A stretch of DNA of 64,000 nt, taken from the NCBI GenBank assembly GCA_038502055.1, contig JAXRKN010000041.1, forward strand, positions 87,001 to 151,000, read 5' to 3'. Below the pieces are notes generated by a model that saw only the letters and a program-made list of their open reading frames with translations, had not been told where the DNA came from and searched no databases. The stretch is from Tanytarsus gracilentus. Taxonomy: Eukaryota > Arthropoda > Insecta > Diptera > Chironomidae. Positions 10,042 to 27,687 of the stretch are shown one piece after another (position 1 is the first letter of the stretch; each line of letters starts with the position of its first letter). The position numbers were made by a program, and so were the translations under genes.

Positions 10042-13000
10042 TCAAATAGTCCACACTTGAACCTTTTCACACACTACACACCACGATTGTTTTTCGTAGA
10101 ACGAAGATACAATGTGCAAATTTCCAATGTGTTTGTTAATTAGCTCATCTAGTTCATTCTGGCGAAAGATATGGTGAAATACATGATGAGTAGCCGATCC
10201 TCCACCAATAGACGGGCTATCCAATGAAGCTGTCGTGCTATTTGAATTTTCTTGAGAATTGTTATAGCTCTCATTGCTGTTCATTCGATTTGTGTTTGGT
10301 TTCAAATTTCTTAAAAATGGTTTCTTGATTGAATCGCTATCTTCAAAACTTTCTTGCAAGAGAAACGTGGTGTCACTTGAATTTTCTGCCTTAAATTTAT
10401 TAAAATTACAGAGTAGAACAATTTAAATAATAGTTTCGGATATTCTTGTGATTGAAATATTTTCTTGTTAATTAAAGTTACCTGTGAGGGCTCAAAACTC
10501 TTAAAAGATGATTGATAGTATGGTACGTCATTTGATTTCCCCTTAAAAATACGTATTTTTGATGATTAATATAAAACATTTGTCTTTTTACTTACAGTAA
10601 ATTCATCATCTTCAGTGTCTTCATTTTCCTCCAAAATAAAATCATTTACTTTTTGTTGTTGCTGAAAATGTTGGAATTTATGTTTTGGAATTTGTGATGA
10701 TGCTGCAGATAAATTTGAGATGTGGGATTGGATTTTTGCTGAAAGCGGTGGAGAATCATCAGATATTTCTTCACTAAAACATTCCGTTGATTGTTGATCA
10801 TTAAGTATCTCAAGGGGACCTTGGTGGTGAGTTACATTAAATTCTCCTGCCTGAACAAATTCGTCATGTATTTCTTTGCTCCCCATCTCAATTTTTGTTA
10901 GTATAAATTTGTTTTCAGTGTTTTCATTTTTTTTGTTAATAACGCTATCTATGGAATCAGGAGAAGAAGGCTCATAATCATCATCGTCATCATTACCACT
11001 GGAATCACTATCATCAATTTCAGGATTGAATATTTCCAATGACTCCAGTTTTGGCATAATTATATTTTTACCGGTAGATGATGAAGGAAGGCGTTTAACA
11101 ATTGGAAAATGTGAAATTTTTCTATTAAATTTAGGTATTTCAGGCAGGTTTTTAACACTTGAAATTGTTTGGCTCCGACTAATAGAAGAATTTGAGAAAC
11201 TTTTTTCATCTTTTTTGATTACTTTTTGATCATCATCGTCAAGTTTTAGTTTTGATTCACACGTTTCTATAATCGCGTTTTTTTCGAGTCCTTGAAAAGC
11301 TTTAATGAGAGAAAGGGGGTTTTCTGTGTCGAATGAAAAATTCAATACATCTTTAGGAAAATTGTGTGATTTCGTAGGTGACTGAATCGATAAGGCTAAG
11401 GGAGATGTTGGCATTAATGACGGATTGTGAATTACACTTGCGAAACTATCTTCTGATTCAACGCTTGTGTCTGATTGCAGGCTACTTTCTTTTGATGAAT
11501 CGGATTCGCTTGGTCTTCTAACTTTATTTAAACATTCTTCATGTTTAAAGTTTTTACTAATAATTTTTCCGTCACGTAGTTCAGTTAAATGTTTGTTTTC
11601 TGGAGAGACAGGCTCGTTACTGTCACTGCTGGTTGTTAATGGATAACTCGATCCGGAATTCGATGTTGAATTTGCAGTTTTAATGTTTTTAATGATTTGA
11701 ACAAATCCATTTTTTGTTAACCGCTCTAGACTTCCAGTTGACTTTTTAAAGTTTGTCGTAAAACCTTCTCTTATAACTTGTAAACGCTTTGTTAGCAGGG
11801 AACGATATAAAAAAGATTCATTTAACGAAACTTGTTTTTGTATCTTTTTTCTTATTCGCTCCTTTTCTCTAATTCGACTTTCTGCCATCAATTCTTCATT
11901 CAATGAGCTTTGCTTTCTTAAGAAATTAGATTTAATATCATTAAAATAGTTAATTTGTTCCTCATCATCTGTAACTGATTGTTTCTGTTTTATAAGCTTT
12001 GGACGACAAAACGTTTTAGTAGGATCTTCTTCTTTGTTTTTTTTTTGGGGATGATCGCAAGCATTCTCTCCATACCGAATTACAGACCCTTCTCCTAAAC
12101 TTGGAACACTGGATAGTGATCTCACAATTTGTTTCTGTGGAGGGTTTAAAATACTACCCAAACTTCTACTCTTTACACCAACAGCTGAGTAATCATAATC
12201 ATCAAGCTTTCTCAACTCTATAGGTAAATCTTTGGCATCTTCGTCTCTTATTTCCAAGCTATTTTCTTTTTGCATGTCTCTGGAAGTCCAAGAGTCCAGA
12301 AACCATGGACTTCGTTTCCCTCCAGCCAATTTCTATATTCAGAAAAAAGTATTTTAAATTACTATTAGAATATTTCTAATAAAAACCACATATGGGTGTC
12401 AAATTATTCTAATCTTAGCACTGGCAAAACGAGTCAATCACTTACTTGTAAAGCTCGTCGAACAAAACTGTAGCATGTGTCATTCGGGGAAGATGAAGAA
12501 GAAATGCTTGAACTATCACCATCGCCCAGGGACCGGCTTGAATTGGAATTCGAATGAATTGAGTCTTCGGTAAAGTTGTATGCGTGATATGGAGCCAAGA
12601 AATCATCCTCATCTTCTTCATCAGAAGTGATTGTGTTCTTTATTTGAGGCGACTGCCAGGGAATAAGAACATCTTGCGATGAATTACCATCAAATCTTCG
12701 AGATTTTTGTTCAAACGCCCATACAGATATGACAATTTTCCCACCAACTTTTAAAATTCTCGCTAATTCACGGATCGCACTGATTCGTCGTTCTGTTGTA
12801 GCGAAATGATGAATTACGGATAAAGATAAAACAGCATCGAAACTTTCATCTCGAAACGGTAATTCCAAGTTATCACAAAGTGCCATCTAAAATAGCAAAA
12901 AGTTTTAGAAAAAAATTTCATATGTTTTACTCTCACACAAACTTCAACACACGAATTTCTGGCACACTTTGCTAGCCGAAAGCTTCGCTCCACTCCAATA

Positions 13001-13400
13001 GAAAAAAAAATTGAAGGGCTAAATGATTTTAAATATTGGCCATTTCCGCATCCAACATCACTTTTTAATTAAAAATGTTAAAAAAATATATTCATGATAA
13101 AGTTTTTAAAATATTACAAGTTAAAATAAATAAAATAACGAACCAAATTATCGATCCAGGTTCTAAATTGTTCAAAAATTGTAAAATCTTTGATCTTACA
13201 GTTGAGCTTGTGTTATAATCTTCCAAATTCTCATAAACCTCATGAACATAAACACGTTCTAATGCTGCTGATCGTTCGAATGATTCATCGGGAGAATTTT
13301 TTTCTACTTCTTTGGTCACATTGTAAAGTTCTTCTTGTATTTCTGTATGATTATCTGATGTTGGAAAATTAAAATTGTATTGAATTTTCACAGCAGACAT
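10042..13400 (-). CDS. Trmt9b: TRMT9B/KIAA1456-type SAM-dependent methyltransferase
   Basis: This is a relative of yeast Trm9 and the ALKBH8 methyltransferase domain, which methylate wobble uridine side chains in tRNA. The start ATG is at 13400 (MSAVKIQYNFNF). The catalytic domain is assembled from exons at about 13400-13148, 13064-12940 and 12886-12440. It contains SAM motif I DVGCGNGQYL, then CDNLELPFRDESFDAVLSLS and IHHFATTERRISAIRELARI, with VGGKIVISVWAFEQ. A long, serine-rich disordered insert of more than 500 residues (12329-10600) separates this from the conserved C-terminal piece: HVFHHIFRQNELDELINKHI, then SFYEKQSWCVVCEKVQVWTI. The large insert distinguishes metazoan TRMT9B from compact Trm9. 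The Drosophila member is the synaptic-growth regulator fid. Whether it acts on tRNA in flies is not shown by the sequence. Confidence 0.88.
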
Positions 13401-14461
13401 TATTTAGTTAGCTAAGCATAGCAATAAAAAGACCATTACCTAGAAGAAAACGGGAACGTGATGGTAATCCTTGTGATATTGACATGAGTTCCCTTTAAAC
13501 AAATGAAAAGACATGTATGAAAAATTATTTCAATGGAAATATTTCAAGTGTGTTTTCTTTTTCTGAGCTATTTATTCTGACTTGATTAGCTTTTAATCGG
13601 ACCACCATACTTAGCCATAATAATGTTTTGACTGACCTTATTATATCATGTATTGTCCTGTATAGTCTTTTATTAATTAAATTGTGATATTGAGCATTTT
13701 TTTATTACAACGTTAGTTTATTTCTACTTTAATTCTCTTTTTTCCTTAAGGTGTATATAATATAAACTAAATATAGTTTGTTTTAACCATTTAACTTATC
13801 CTCCTTTAAATACTCAATTTTTTTCATTAAACTTATAGTTAATATTTACACTTCGAATTTTGTATTTTTTTGTGAATACTTTCTCAAATTAAAATTATCA
13901 TCATTAATTTTCCACAGCTAACAGTTTAAGGAGTAATTAAAGTATAAAGTTATCCACAAACTTTATTAAAGAAAATAAGAATTCCTTCGAATAATTACTT
14001 TTTGAAATGACTTTTCACAAAAAGTTTTCAATGTTTCTTTGAGCATGCGCATATAGATGTTCTGAATTTCAGATACACGAGAAATTACAACATACATAAT
14101 TTCATTTACAGATAAAACAGTTTTATCTTTGATCGACATAACCTGAAGCTTAGAATTTTGAAAGTAAAACAAAATAATTATTTTAATATTTCTTTTTATT
14201 TCACTTTATATTTCTATGTAATAGAATACATTACATTAGAATTAAACATTATATTATAATAGTGGGTTGATTATAAAACTAAATATTAGAATTTTCTACA
14301 AAAACTTCTAAATGCCGTCACCGATATACGTTTGTTTGCAATATTTCAAACCATGTTTATTCTTATTTTGATTAAAATTATCAAATCTTTACGTCTGATT
14401 GTTTTCTATTGAAACTTTCTAAAGATTTAAAGAAAAAATAAAAGAAAGAAAATCAATCTGT
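13401..14461. other. Intergenic, AT-rich; no gene supported
   Basis: This stretch probably includes the 5' UTR of the TRMT9B-like gene (13401-13510). A 68-codon minus-strand open frame at 13966-14172 has no recognisable similarity. Nothing else is seen. Confidence 0.4.
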
Positions 14462-14469
14462 ATAATATT

Positions 14470-15463
14470 TAGAGTTTCTCAAATCCCCGGGGAGGAAGAA
14501 AGTATAAAAAAGACCTGTTTTTCCTTAATTTTTCAGCTAATATTTATTTAAAGCATATTTTATAACAGAAATAAAAGTTTTTTAAGAGAAAATAAAAAGT
14601 TTAACTAATAGAAAATGATAAGTTTAAAAATATAAAACGTTCAGCGGAAGTAGTTCTTAAGGAACATTACACAGTGAAGATTATGGTCAAACATTCGAGT
14701 TCTCTTCTTTGTTATGATGTCTCCAGCTTCTGAAAATGCTCTCTCTGAAGTAACTGACGTTGCCTGAATCGTCATTAAAGCATTTAGCAATCGGTTTAAA
14801 ACTGGAGATCTTTGTTTAAGTCTTGCATATGATGTCATCTCTGTCTTAAAGTCCTTAGCGTTGCTAGGATCTTTAGTGCGAGAAGCATTCAGCTCTGTCA
14901 AACTCTGTTGAAGACGTTGACTTAATGTCATTACTGGTTCGGGATTGCTGTGTGTCAGAAGTTGAAGCACCTTGATTGTCACTCGAAATAGGTTCAAAAA
15001 AACGCGCCATCATGCGAACTGCAAGCTGATTTAATGTCTTAACTGGTTAGAGTTTGAAGTATGTGTCGTTGTTCGAGACGAAGATGATCTAAACAGCCTT
15101 TGGTTGAACCTCCACTGCACTTCTTGACCTCACTGCATCCGTTGATTTTGCATCAAGCATTGCTGCTATCGATTTTTTCAAAATATTTCCAAACAAAGCT
15201 TCTGCTCATGACTATTTTTTTTATTGCACTTTCACTTATTTAACTTGATGTTTCACTTTCAAAATACTTTTTTAAATTAAATTGTTTTGCAAAAAAACTC
15301 TATAATTATATAGGTAAAACTTCTTAATTTCAGGTTTTTGTTTACAAAAAACTTATTTTTAATTAAAGTTTTGTATGAAGATTTTTATTAAACTTTAGGA
15401 TATTTTTTTTTAAATTTTCTAATTTTTCGGGGAATTTCCCCGGGGTCCCCGAAAGAAACTCTA
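14470..15463 (-). mobile_element. Internally deleted hAT transposon with intact ends
   Basis: Terminal inverted repeats TAGAGTTTCT (14470-14479) and AGAAACTCTA (15454-15463) are perfect. They continue into CCCCGGGG-rich subterminal blocks at both ends. The 8-bp duplication ATAATATT flanks the element exactly (14462-14469 and 15464-15471). The remaining coding piece, minus strand 14641-14997, encodes a hAT C-terminal dimerisation domain. Its signature is SVTSERAFSEAGDIITKKRT, ending CVMFLKNYFR with a stop just after. The rest of the transposase is missing, so the element cannot move on its own. Confidence 0.92.
14641..14997 (-). pseudogene. hAT transposase C-terminal fragment
   Basis: About 118 codons remain open. 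The residues TSERAFSEAGDIITKKRTRM match the hATC dimerisation motif (S-S/T-E-R-x-F-S-x-A-G). The catalytic RNase H-like core and the BED finger are absent. The upstream sequence 15000-15230 looks like decayed transposase in broken frames. It lies inside the element at 14470-15463. Confidence 0.88.
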
Positions 15464-15606
15464 ATAATATTTTACATATTTGGAATTTAAAAGTTTTTGT
15501 GTTGTCGAGGGTATTTCAAAAATTGAACAAGTTGACAAAAATTAGTTTAAAAACTTAAATTATGATGGAAACTAATTAATTTGATTTTTTTAAAGTACAT
15601 CATAAT

Positions 15607-19581
<3,975 letters not shown>

Positions 19582-20489
19582 AGTTACTTTTTATATAAAA
19601 TACCACATTATTTTCTCAAATTAAGTATTCAGTAAAAATTACTTTTTATCACAACAATATATTTTGATGAAAGTATTTTTTTTAGTTAGTTTGTGGAAAT
19701 TTATACTTAACACAAAAAATTGTTATTGTTCATGAAAAGTAAAAACATGAATTAGAAAAGAAGAACAACAAATGTTGTAATTATTATTAATTATTAAAAT
19801 TAATCGCTCGCAAGATGAAAATATGAATTTGAGAGATTGAGAGTAAAACAATTGTTTCTTTTTCGATAATAAACAAAAATTTAAAGTTTAAATTAATTAC
19901 TATAAATATTATATTGATTATAATTGAATAAGTTCAATAAATTTTAATAGTAGTGTTTTGAATAAACAAAGTTATCTGTTTTGATGATATCTTTAAATTT
20001 TTACCAAGCACAACAATATCGAAAGTAACAATAAAACTCACAGATAATCTTTTAATATAATTAAGAACTCTATAAATTTAAAAAAGAAAAGATTTTGCTT
20101 ATATGACAAATCAATTCAAGAGGGGATCGCAACTAAGAAAATTTTCCCAACTAAAAAACGCGCTATAATATATATACAAAAATACAACCCGAATTATTCA
20201 TCAACGGATGGATCACTTTTTGAATTATTTGAATGACTTTCGAAAATATGGAAACTTAGAAATAAAATTGAAGAAAAATGTCCTGCGTGGGACATTTAAA
20301 TTTTATTTGTAGGAGGATTTTTTGAATTTTAACGGTAACATTTGGCCATGTCCCCACGCAGGAAAAATGTAAACAAATAAACCTTTTATTAGAGTGCAGA
20401 CTCACTCGTCTCACCAACACTAACTTTAAAAATTTATTTTTTCACTCTATGTACTAATTCAGAACATTATTCAGGTGGTCCTATCGATT
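19582..20489. other. Intergenic AhcyL - TMEM161
   Basis: This AT-rich stretch contains the AhcyL 5' flank and MITE copy 3. No other feature was seen. Confidence 0.45.
20282..20362. mobile_element. MITE copy 3 (81 bp), with perfect 8-bp duplication
   Basis: The ends CCTGCGTGGGACAT and ATGTCCCCACGCAGG are inverted. AAAAATGT lies directly on both sides (20274-20281 and 20363-20370). The right half, including GAATTTTAACGGTAACATTT, matches copy 2, and the left half has been deleted. Confidence 0.9.
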
Positions 20490-22298
20490 TCAAACTTTTC
20501 TGGCAAAATATGTCTGATAGAACATTCCAAGAGATGTTGAAGAAAACCATATAAAGCATGTCCACCATGTAATGAATCCAAAAATTCCTCTAAAAATTTC
20601 AGTTGAAAATATTTCTTTGAGACACGTCAAGGAGGTATGAAAGTTTTCTACTGCATAGCCAATGCTTGACATTAAAGGTGCATCCAGAATTTCTTTGGAT
20701 TCTATACTGCAGACGTCTAATGACTCGTTCAGACGCTGGAGTAATGAATATTCACCTAAAGTTTTATAGATGAACGATAAAAATAAACAGAGTAGTATTG
20801 GAGCCGTGTATTGAAGGACTACAACGCATAAATAATAGAATATTGAAGATATTTTCTACAAAAAAAATGTATTTTTAAGAGTTCGTAAAATCATGGAATA
20901 TAACATATTCACCTGCTTATATTCAACATTAGTAATCCGTCCTGCTTCTCTTTTTTGATCCTCAATTCGATCATATGCTAGATTTAAATAAGCTTGCAAA
21001 TAAATTGGCATCAAAATTATTCGCAGCATAACGGCAATGAAGATGGCGACAATGCGTGAAAATTCAAAAATTTCAGTTGACATTCTGTGTATTATTTAGA
21101 AATAAATATTTAGTCAGTTATAGGTTCTAAAAACTCACATTGATTGAGTCATGCCGTAAAATTGGCGTGAAGTTAAATAATCTCGACTTATTGGTTTTAT
21201 CCACAAAAGCACCAGAAGAAAGGGTAACGCAAAATTGATATTGAGTAAAACTCGCAAAAATCTCCTGTCTTTACAATATTTAAGAGAGTCCATGTGCATT
21301 TTTGAAACTCTCAAACCGGGAAAGGTAAAAAGAGATCCTAAAACTCCGCAGAATATAGCCAAGAAGAAGAAAATTAGTATCTTCGAAGCTGGTCCCTGAC
21401 TAGAAATTCCTTGTTTTAGTAGAAATTGCGACGCACTTTGGTTAAAGTGTTGAAATGCAGTGTTGAGGCTGACATCGAGTGTTGACTCAGGTATGATGAG
21501 AACAATCATTGCAACCAAAAAATAAACGAAACCAGCCACAATACATGTTGATCGTTCTCCAATTGACTCGTTATTTTTAAAGTAGAGCACGGTTAGTGAA
21601 ACGAGGAGTTTTCTTTAAGAAAAGTAAATTAAAAAAAATATGATAACATACATTTGTCGCAACTCACAATGAAAAAAATACCATTAAAAGGCACCATAGA
21701 AGGCTCAGGTTGACTTCGTCTCTAATTGGCACAAAATAATGGTATGTTTCAGATATTATGTAAACTAATAGGGAGTAAAAGCCAAAATCAATCAGCCATT
21801 GATATTCGCTAAAGTAGCGAAGTTGAACGATATCTTGATGAATTAAAGATGCTGTTTCTAATTGAGCATCGATATTGCGAGGCAAATGAAATACACCACT
21901 CGTTTTATTTTTCCCGTCGTTATTTTTGTCTTTTCCTTTGCCAGCTTTTTTTTCTCTCGGAATTCCTGCAAGTGTCCTCAATTCATCGTCCGTTGGATGT
22001 AAAAATCTAGTGAGCCTATAAAGAGTAAAATGAACATAAATAATATAGTAGCGTATGAAGAAAAACTAAATGTGCTAATTAAATTGAACCTTGTCGAACA
22101 AAGTATCCATCTCGCAAAAGAAAAATGCGGACTAAGTTTTTGAATGATGCTAGCGAAGATGAGGGTTATGACTAGTTGAGCTCCAAATATTGCCTAGAAT
22201 TATATTAAATATAAAAATAGCCATATAGTCCTAAAAATAGCTTTTACTATTTGCAATGAATTTGTAAATTTTTTTAAAGAGAATATATAACTTGCCAT
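20490..22298 (-). CDS. TMEM161: TMEM161-family multi-pass membrane protein
   Basis: This is a conserved animal membrane protein with about eight membrane segments. Vertebrate TMEM161B affects cardiac rhythm and brain patterning; its biochemical activity is not established. Recognised blocks are AIFGAQLVITLIFASIIQKL at the N-terminus, FHLPRNIDAQLETASLIHQD, YFSEYQWLIDFGFYSLLVYI, SLLWCLLMVFFSL, FFLAIFCGVLGSLFTFPGLR, NFALPFLLVLLWIKPISRDY, AYLNLAYDRIEDQKREAGRI and the ending IFRGIFGFITWWTCFIWFSS. The start is inferred to be the ATG at 22298, alone in its exon. The next exon begins at 22193 with the alanine codon, reached through a GC-AG intron (ATG|GCAAGT...TCTAG|GCA). This reproduces the M-A-hydrophobic start of the family. 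The remaining introns are short. Confidence 0.88.
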
Positions 22299-23394
22299 TG
22301 AAATACTGCTAATTTCAACCACATTCAAAGGTCAGAAGAATATATTTTAGAATTTATTTAAGTTTAAATTAAAATTTTTATTAACTTCTTCCTGCAGACT
22401 TTTAGTTTGCTCAAAAAAAAATATGTGTAGATCAAAAGGAGCGAGAGTGCGTTTGTTTACAAAAGTCGAGACTACTTATCAAGAAAATATTCAGTTTTTA
22501 TCTTTTAAAGGCACGACATTTAATAGTTTTCAATGAAAAGTATTTTATTATCGATAATTATCAAATTTTTAACCCTAAATTGGCTCTTTATAGTTTAAAT
22601 TAAAATATTTATTAGATTTTAAGCGCAATCCACCCAAACTTTTAAAAGTGATATAGGCTTTTTCGGTTACTATTCTGTCTGTCTGTATATGCGAAGCAAA
22701 ATTTGCTGATTAAATAAAAAAATTAACATGCAATTTTTACTTTACATTAATAAGTCGAGTTGTATAAAATTAAATTATAATTATTGTTTAAAACACACGA
22801 GTGGGTTTTGATACATTAAATATTATCTATCTATAGAATTTAAAAAAAAGAAAACATGTAGATATTTTCCTCATGTATATATTATATACTTTTTCAATAA
22901 TTTTTAACAACTCTCTTCTTCTAACGATATAAAATTATATTTAATTTATTTTATTTATTTATTTTATTTAAATTTTGGAAAAATATAAGTAGCAAACAAA
23001 AAACCAAGATAGTAAGTTACAAAATATAAAATGTTAGTACATATTCCATCGAGTTCAGCCCGAATAAATACAATTTCAGGAATAGAAAATTTGTAACAAT
23101 TATACATAATCAGAGGTTATGTATAAAAAAAACTTGTAATGCAAACTCTATTAGCTGTCCATCAATGACAGTTTAGTAGTTAGAATTGATAGGATAGAAA
23201 AAATGCAGAAAAAATTTAATAAATTTAAAAGGCATCATACAATTATTTGATAAAAAGATTTCAATTTCTCGCGCGAGCATAAACTTTTCCCTCTGGCTGT
23301 AGTCGATAGTTTTGCGATAAAATTAATAAATAATAATTGCTAATTACACGCCATATACAATTATTGTGCGGTCATTGTTTTCCATTTTTTAAAA
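22299..23394. other. Intergenic TMEM161 - Pak, AT-rich
   Basis: No coding exon was seen. It contains the promoter region of TMEM161 and the 3' flank of Pak. The palindrome TTATCGATAA lies near 22548. Confidence 0.45.
22549..22556. promoter_or_regulatory. DRE-like site TATCGATA
   Basis: TATCGATA is the DREF/BEAF recognition core known from Drosophila housekeeping promoters. It lies about 250 bp upstream of the TMEM161 start codon. A chance match cannot be excluded in AT-rich DNA. Confidence 0.35.
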
Positions 23395-25713
<2,319 letters not shown>

Positions 25714-26780
25714 GTCGAAGATGCACTAAAAAATTAAAATTTTTACTTCCTTTTGACTTTAGAAAATTAAAGAACTGGAACTAAAATTCTAAGCTTAGAT
25801 TTTCATCTTTTTTTAAACTTTTCTATTCTTTTTTTTAAATTGAGTTTAAAACTTATTTTTTTAATATATATACTTGCACTCTTATTCTTCTAATTAAAAA
25901 CCAAACTCTAATTTACCTTGCAAACTCTTTTTAACAACCAAATATGCCTTATTTTATATTATTGACGAAATAAATAATGTGTTTAATATATGTCGATGGC
26001 TAGTTTTCTTTTTTACTTTCCAAGCTGAGAGAGCAAGAGAAAAATTTTCTCCCCATCTAAATTCAACTTACTTTTAACTTTTAAGAAAAATAAAAAACAT
26101 TTTCGATACATTAATTTTTAGTTACTTAGTCTTTAGAACCTTTTAGTATTATATTTTTCCAACAAAACGCCTTGAAATATTTAATTTTTGCAATACATAA
26201 TACATAAAGCCCAAAATAAAAAAGAATATTTAAAAGGGATTTTTTGATTTCTTTTTTTTATAAAAAGTATTCATAAAGTTTTAAAAAAATTACTTATTTG
26301 CATTATATATAAAACTAAGGTTTTGGATTCTAGAAATTACAAAATATTTTATAGCTACATAAATTTAATTTATACACTTTTTGGTCAAATATATTTTGAG
26401 AATTTAATAAAAGATATAAATTCGTGTCCTAACTCGGAATTGACCATTTTAAAAAAACATCAACTGTTATGTATTATTAAATGCAATAAAAGAAAATTTT
26501 AAAAGCTTGCACCGTAAAAAAAGAGAATTCTTATAATTTTAATTTTTAATTCTGATTCCGAGGAACTAAAACATTTCATTTTACATTTTAAGACATCAAA
26601 TATCATTTTTTTGTTCACTTTAAGCTAAAAACGATAAGATTCCCCATCATTTGTGTGTTTTTAATGTAAAAACAATAATAAGATGTATTTAGGTACCTAT
26701 AGAATCCCTTTAAAAACTGATGAAAAGAAATCTATATTCGGATGTTGCTTCTTTTTTTAACACGCAATCATACAGAAAGT
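25714..26780. other. Intergenic Pak - CTDNEP1, very AT-rich
   Basis: Likely Pak 5' UTR/promoter and CTDNEP1 3' flank. No exon or repeat was recognised. Confidence 0.45.
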
Positions 26781-27687
26781 TTAATAAACACGATGAAGAT
26801 GTAAATTTCTCGATAGCACAGAACGTACATCATGAGTGAATCGAAGTGCGTCAAGTAATGGTAGAAGTGAAAGTAAGGATATATCAAATGGATCTGAAAT
26901 CCACGTTTTGATCGGTATTGCATTATTCGGAAAGCGTCTGTAAGCTCCTGGTGAGTTGTCAATTATGAAAATGCGATTTAAATCGTTGCAGATAGCCGAA
27001 AGATCCTTGGTATAAGAACCTAAATATAACGAATTAGTACAGCCATTAATTGTTTTTACAATTGGGAATTTAACTCACCAAAATCAGGGGTGCAATGTTG
27101 TCTGTAATACCGTCTGTTTAGTATATTTCGACCAGCATCTAATTTATCAGCGACTGCACATCCATATATCTCCATGCTGGCCGTAAATATAACAAGATCG
27201 TACCACTTTGAAACGCAATCGAGGAAAAAGTCTACATGTGGACGTTTGTGGACGAAAAATCTCACAGGATGACGATCAATTACGACGCTTACCTGTTAGG
27301 AAAAAAATTTTACATAAAAAAATACTTTAATAAATAATGATGATGTTTAGACTTACAGTAAAATCGTGTGGGACCTTACTTGAACTCCTCGGAAGACCGT
27401 CGTGATGAGAATGTATGAGCTGAAATTAAAAATATGAAGGTTTGGTGGATAAATATTTTTTTTTTTGCACTTACTGACTCATCCAAATCCAGAACTAGAA
27501 TTTTTCTCTTTACCAGACTCAGACGATGTCTCGAAACTGGCGATAAAGGATATAAATCATACTTGACTGGTTGATGCTGGAGAACTTTCCGAAATTGTTT
27601 GTTAACCAAATAGGAAAGAAAAAGCCATAATGAATTAAGTAATTGAATGATCCATCTAAAGCTCATAATAGGTGGAAATTTTGACAT
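26781..27687 (-). CDS. CTDNEP1: CTD nuclear envelope phosphatase 1 (Dullard)
   Basis: This HAD-type phosphatase of the ER/nuclear envelope dephosphorylates lipin and restrains BMP signalling. The ATG at 27687 ([20 protein letters not shown]) places a single hydrophobic anchor at residues of about 10-30, as expected. The catalytic motif is [18 protein letters not shown] (DxDx(T/S), here DLDES). It is followed by [40 protein letters not shown] and [20 protein letters not shown]. The correct last exon ends [16 protein letters not shown] and a TAA at 26781-26783, close to the canonical C-terminus. The serine in DLDES replaces the more common threonine of the motif. Four or five exons are separated by short introns. 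Confidence 0.93.

Noticed and set aside
13966..14172. 68-codon minus-strand open frame between the methyltransferase and the hAT element
   Set aside because: No family resemblance, no splice or promoter context, and composition like the surrounding spacer.
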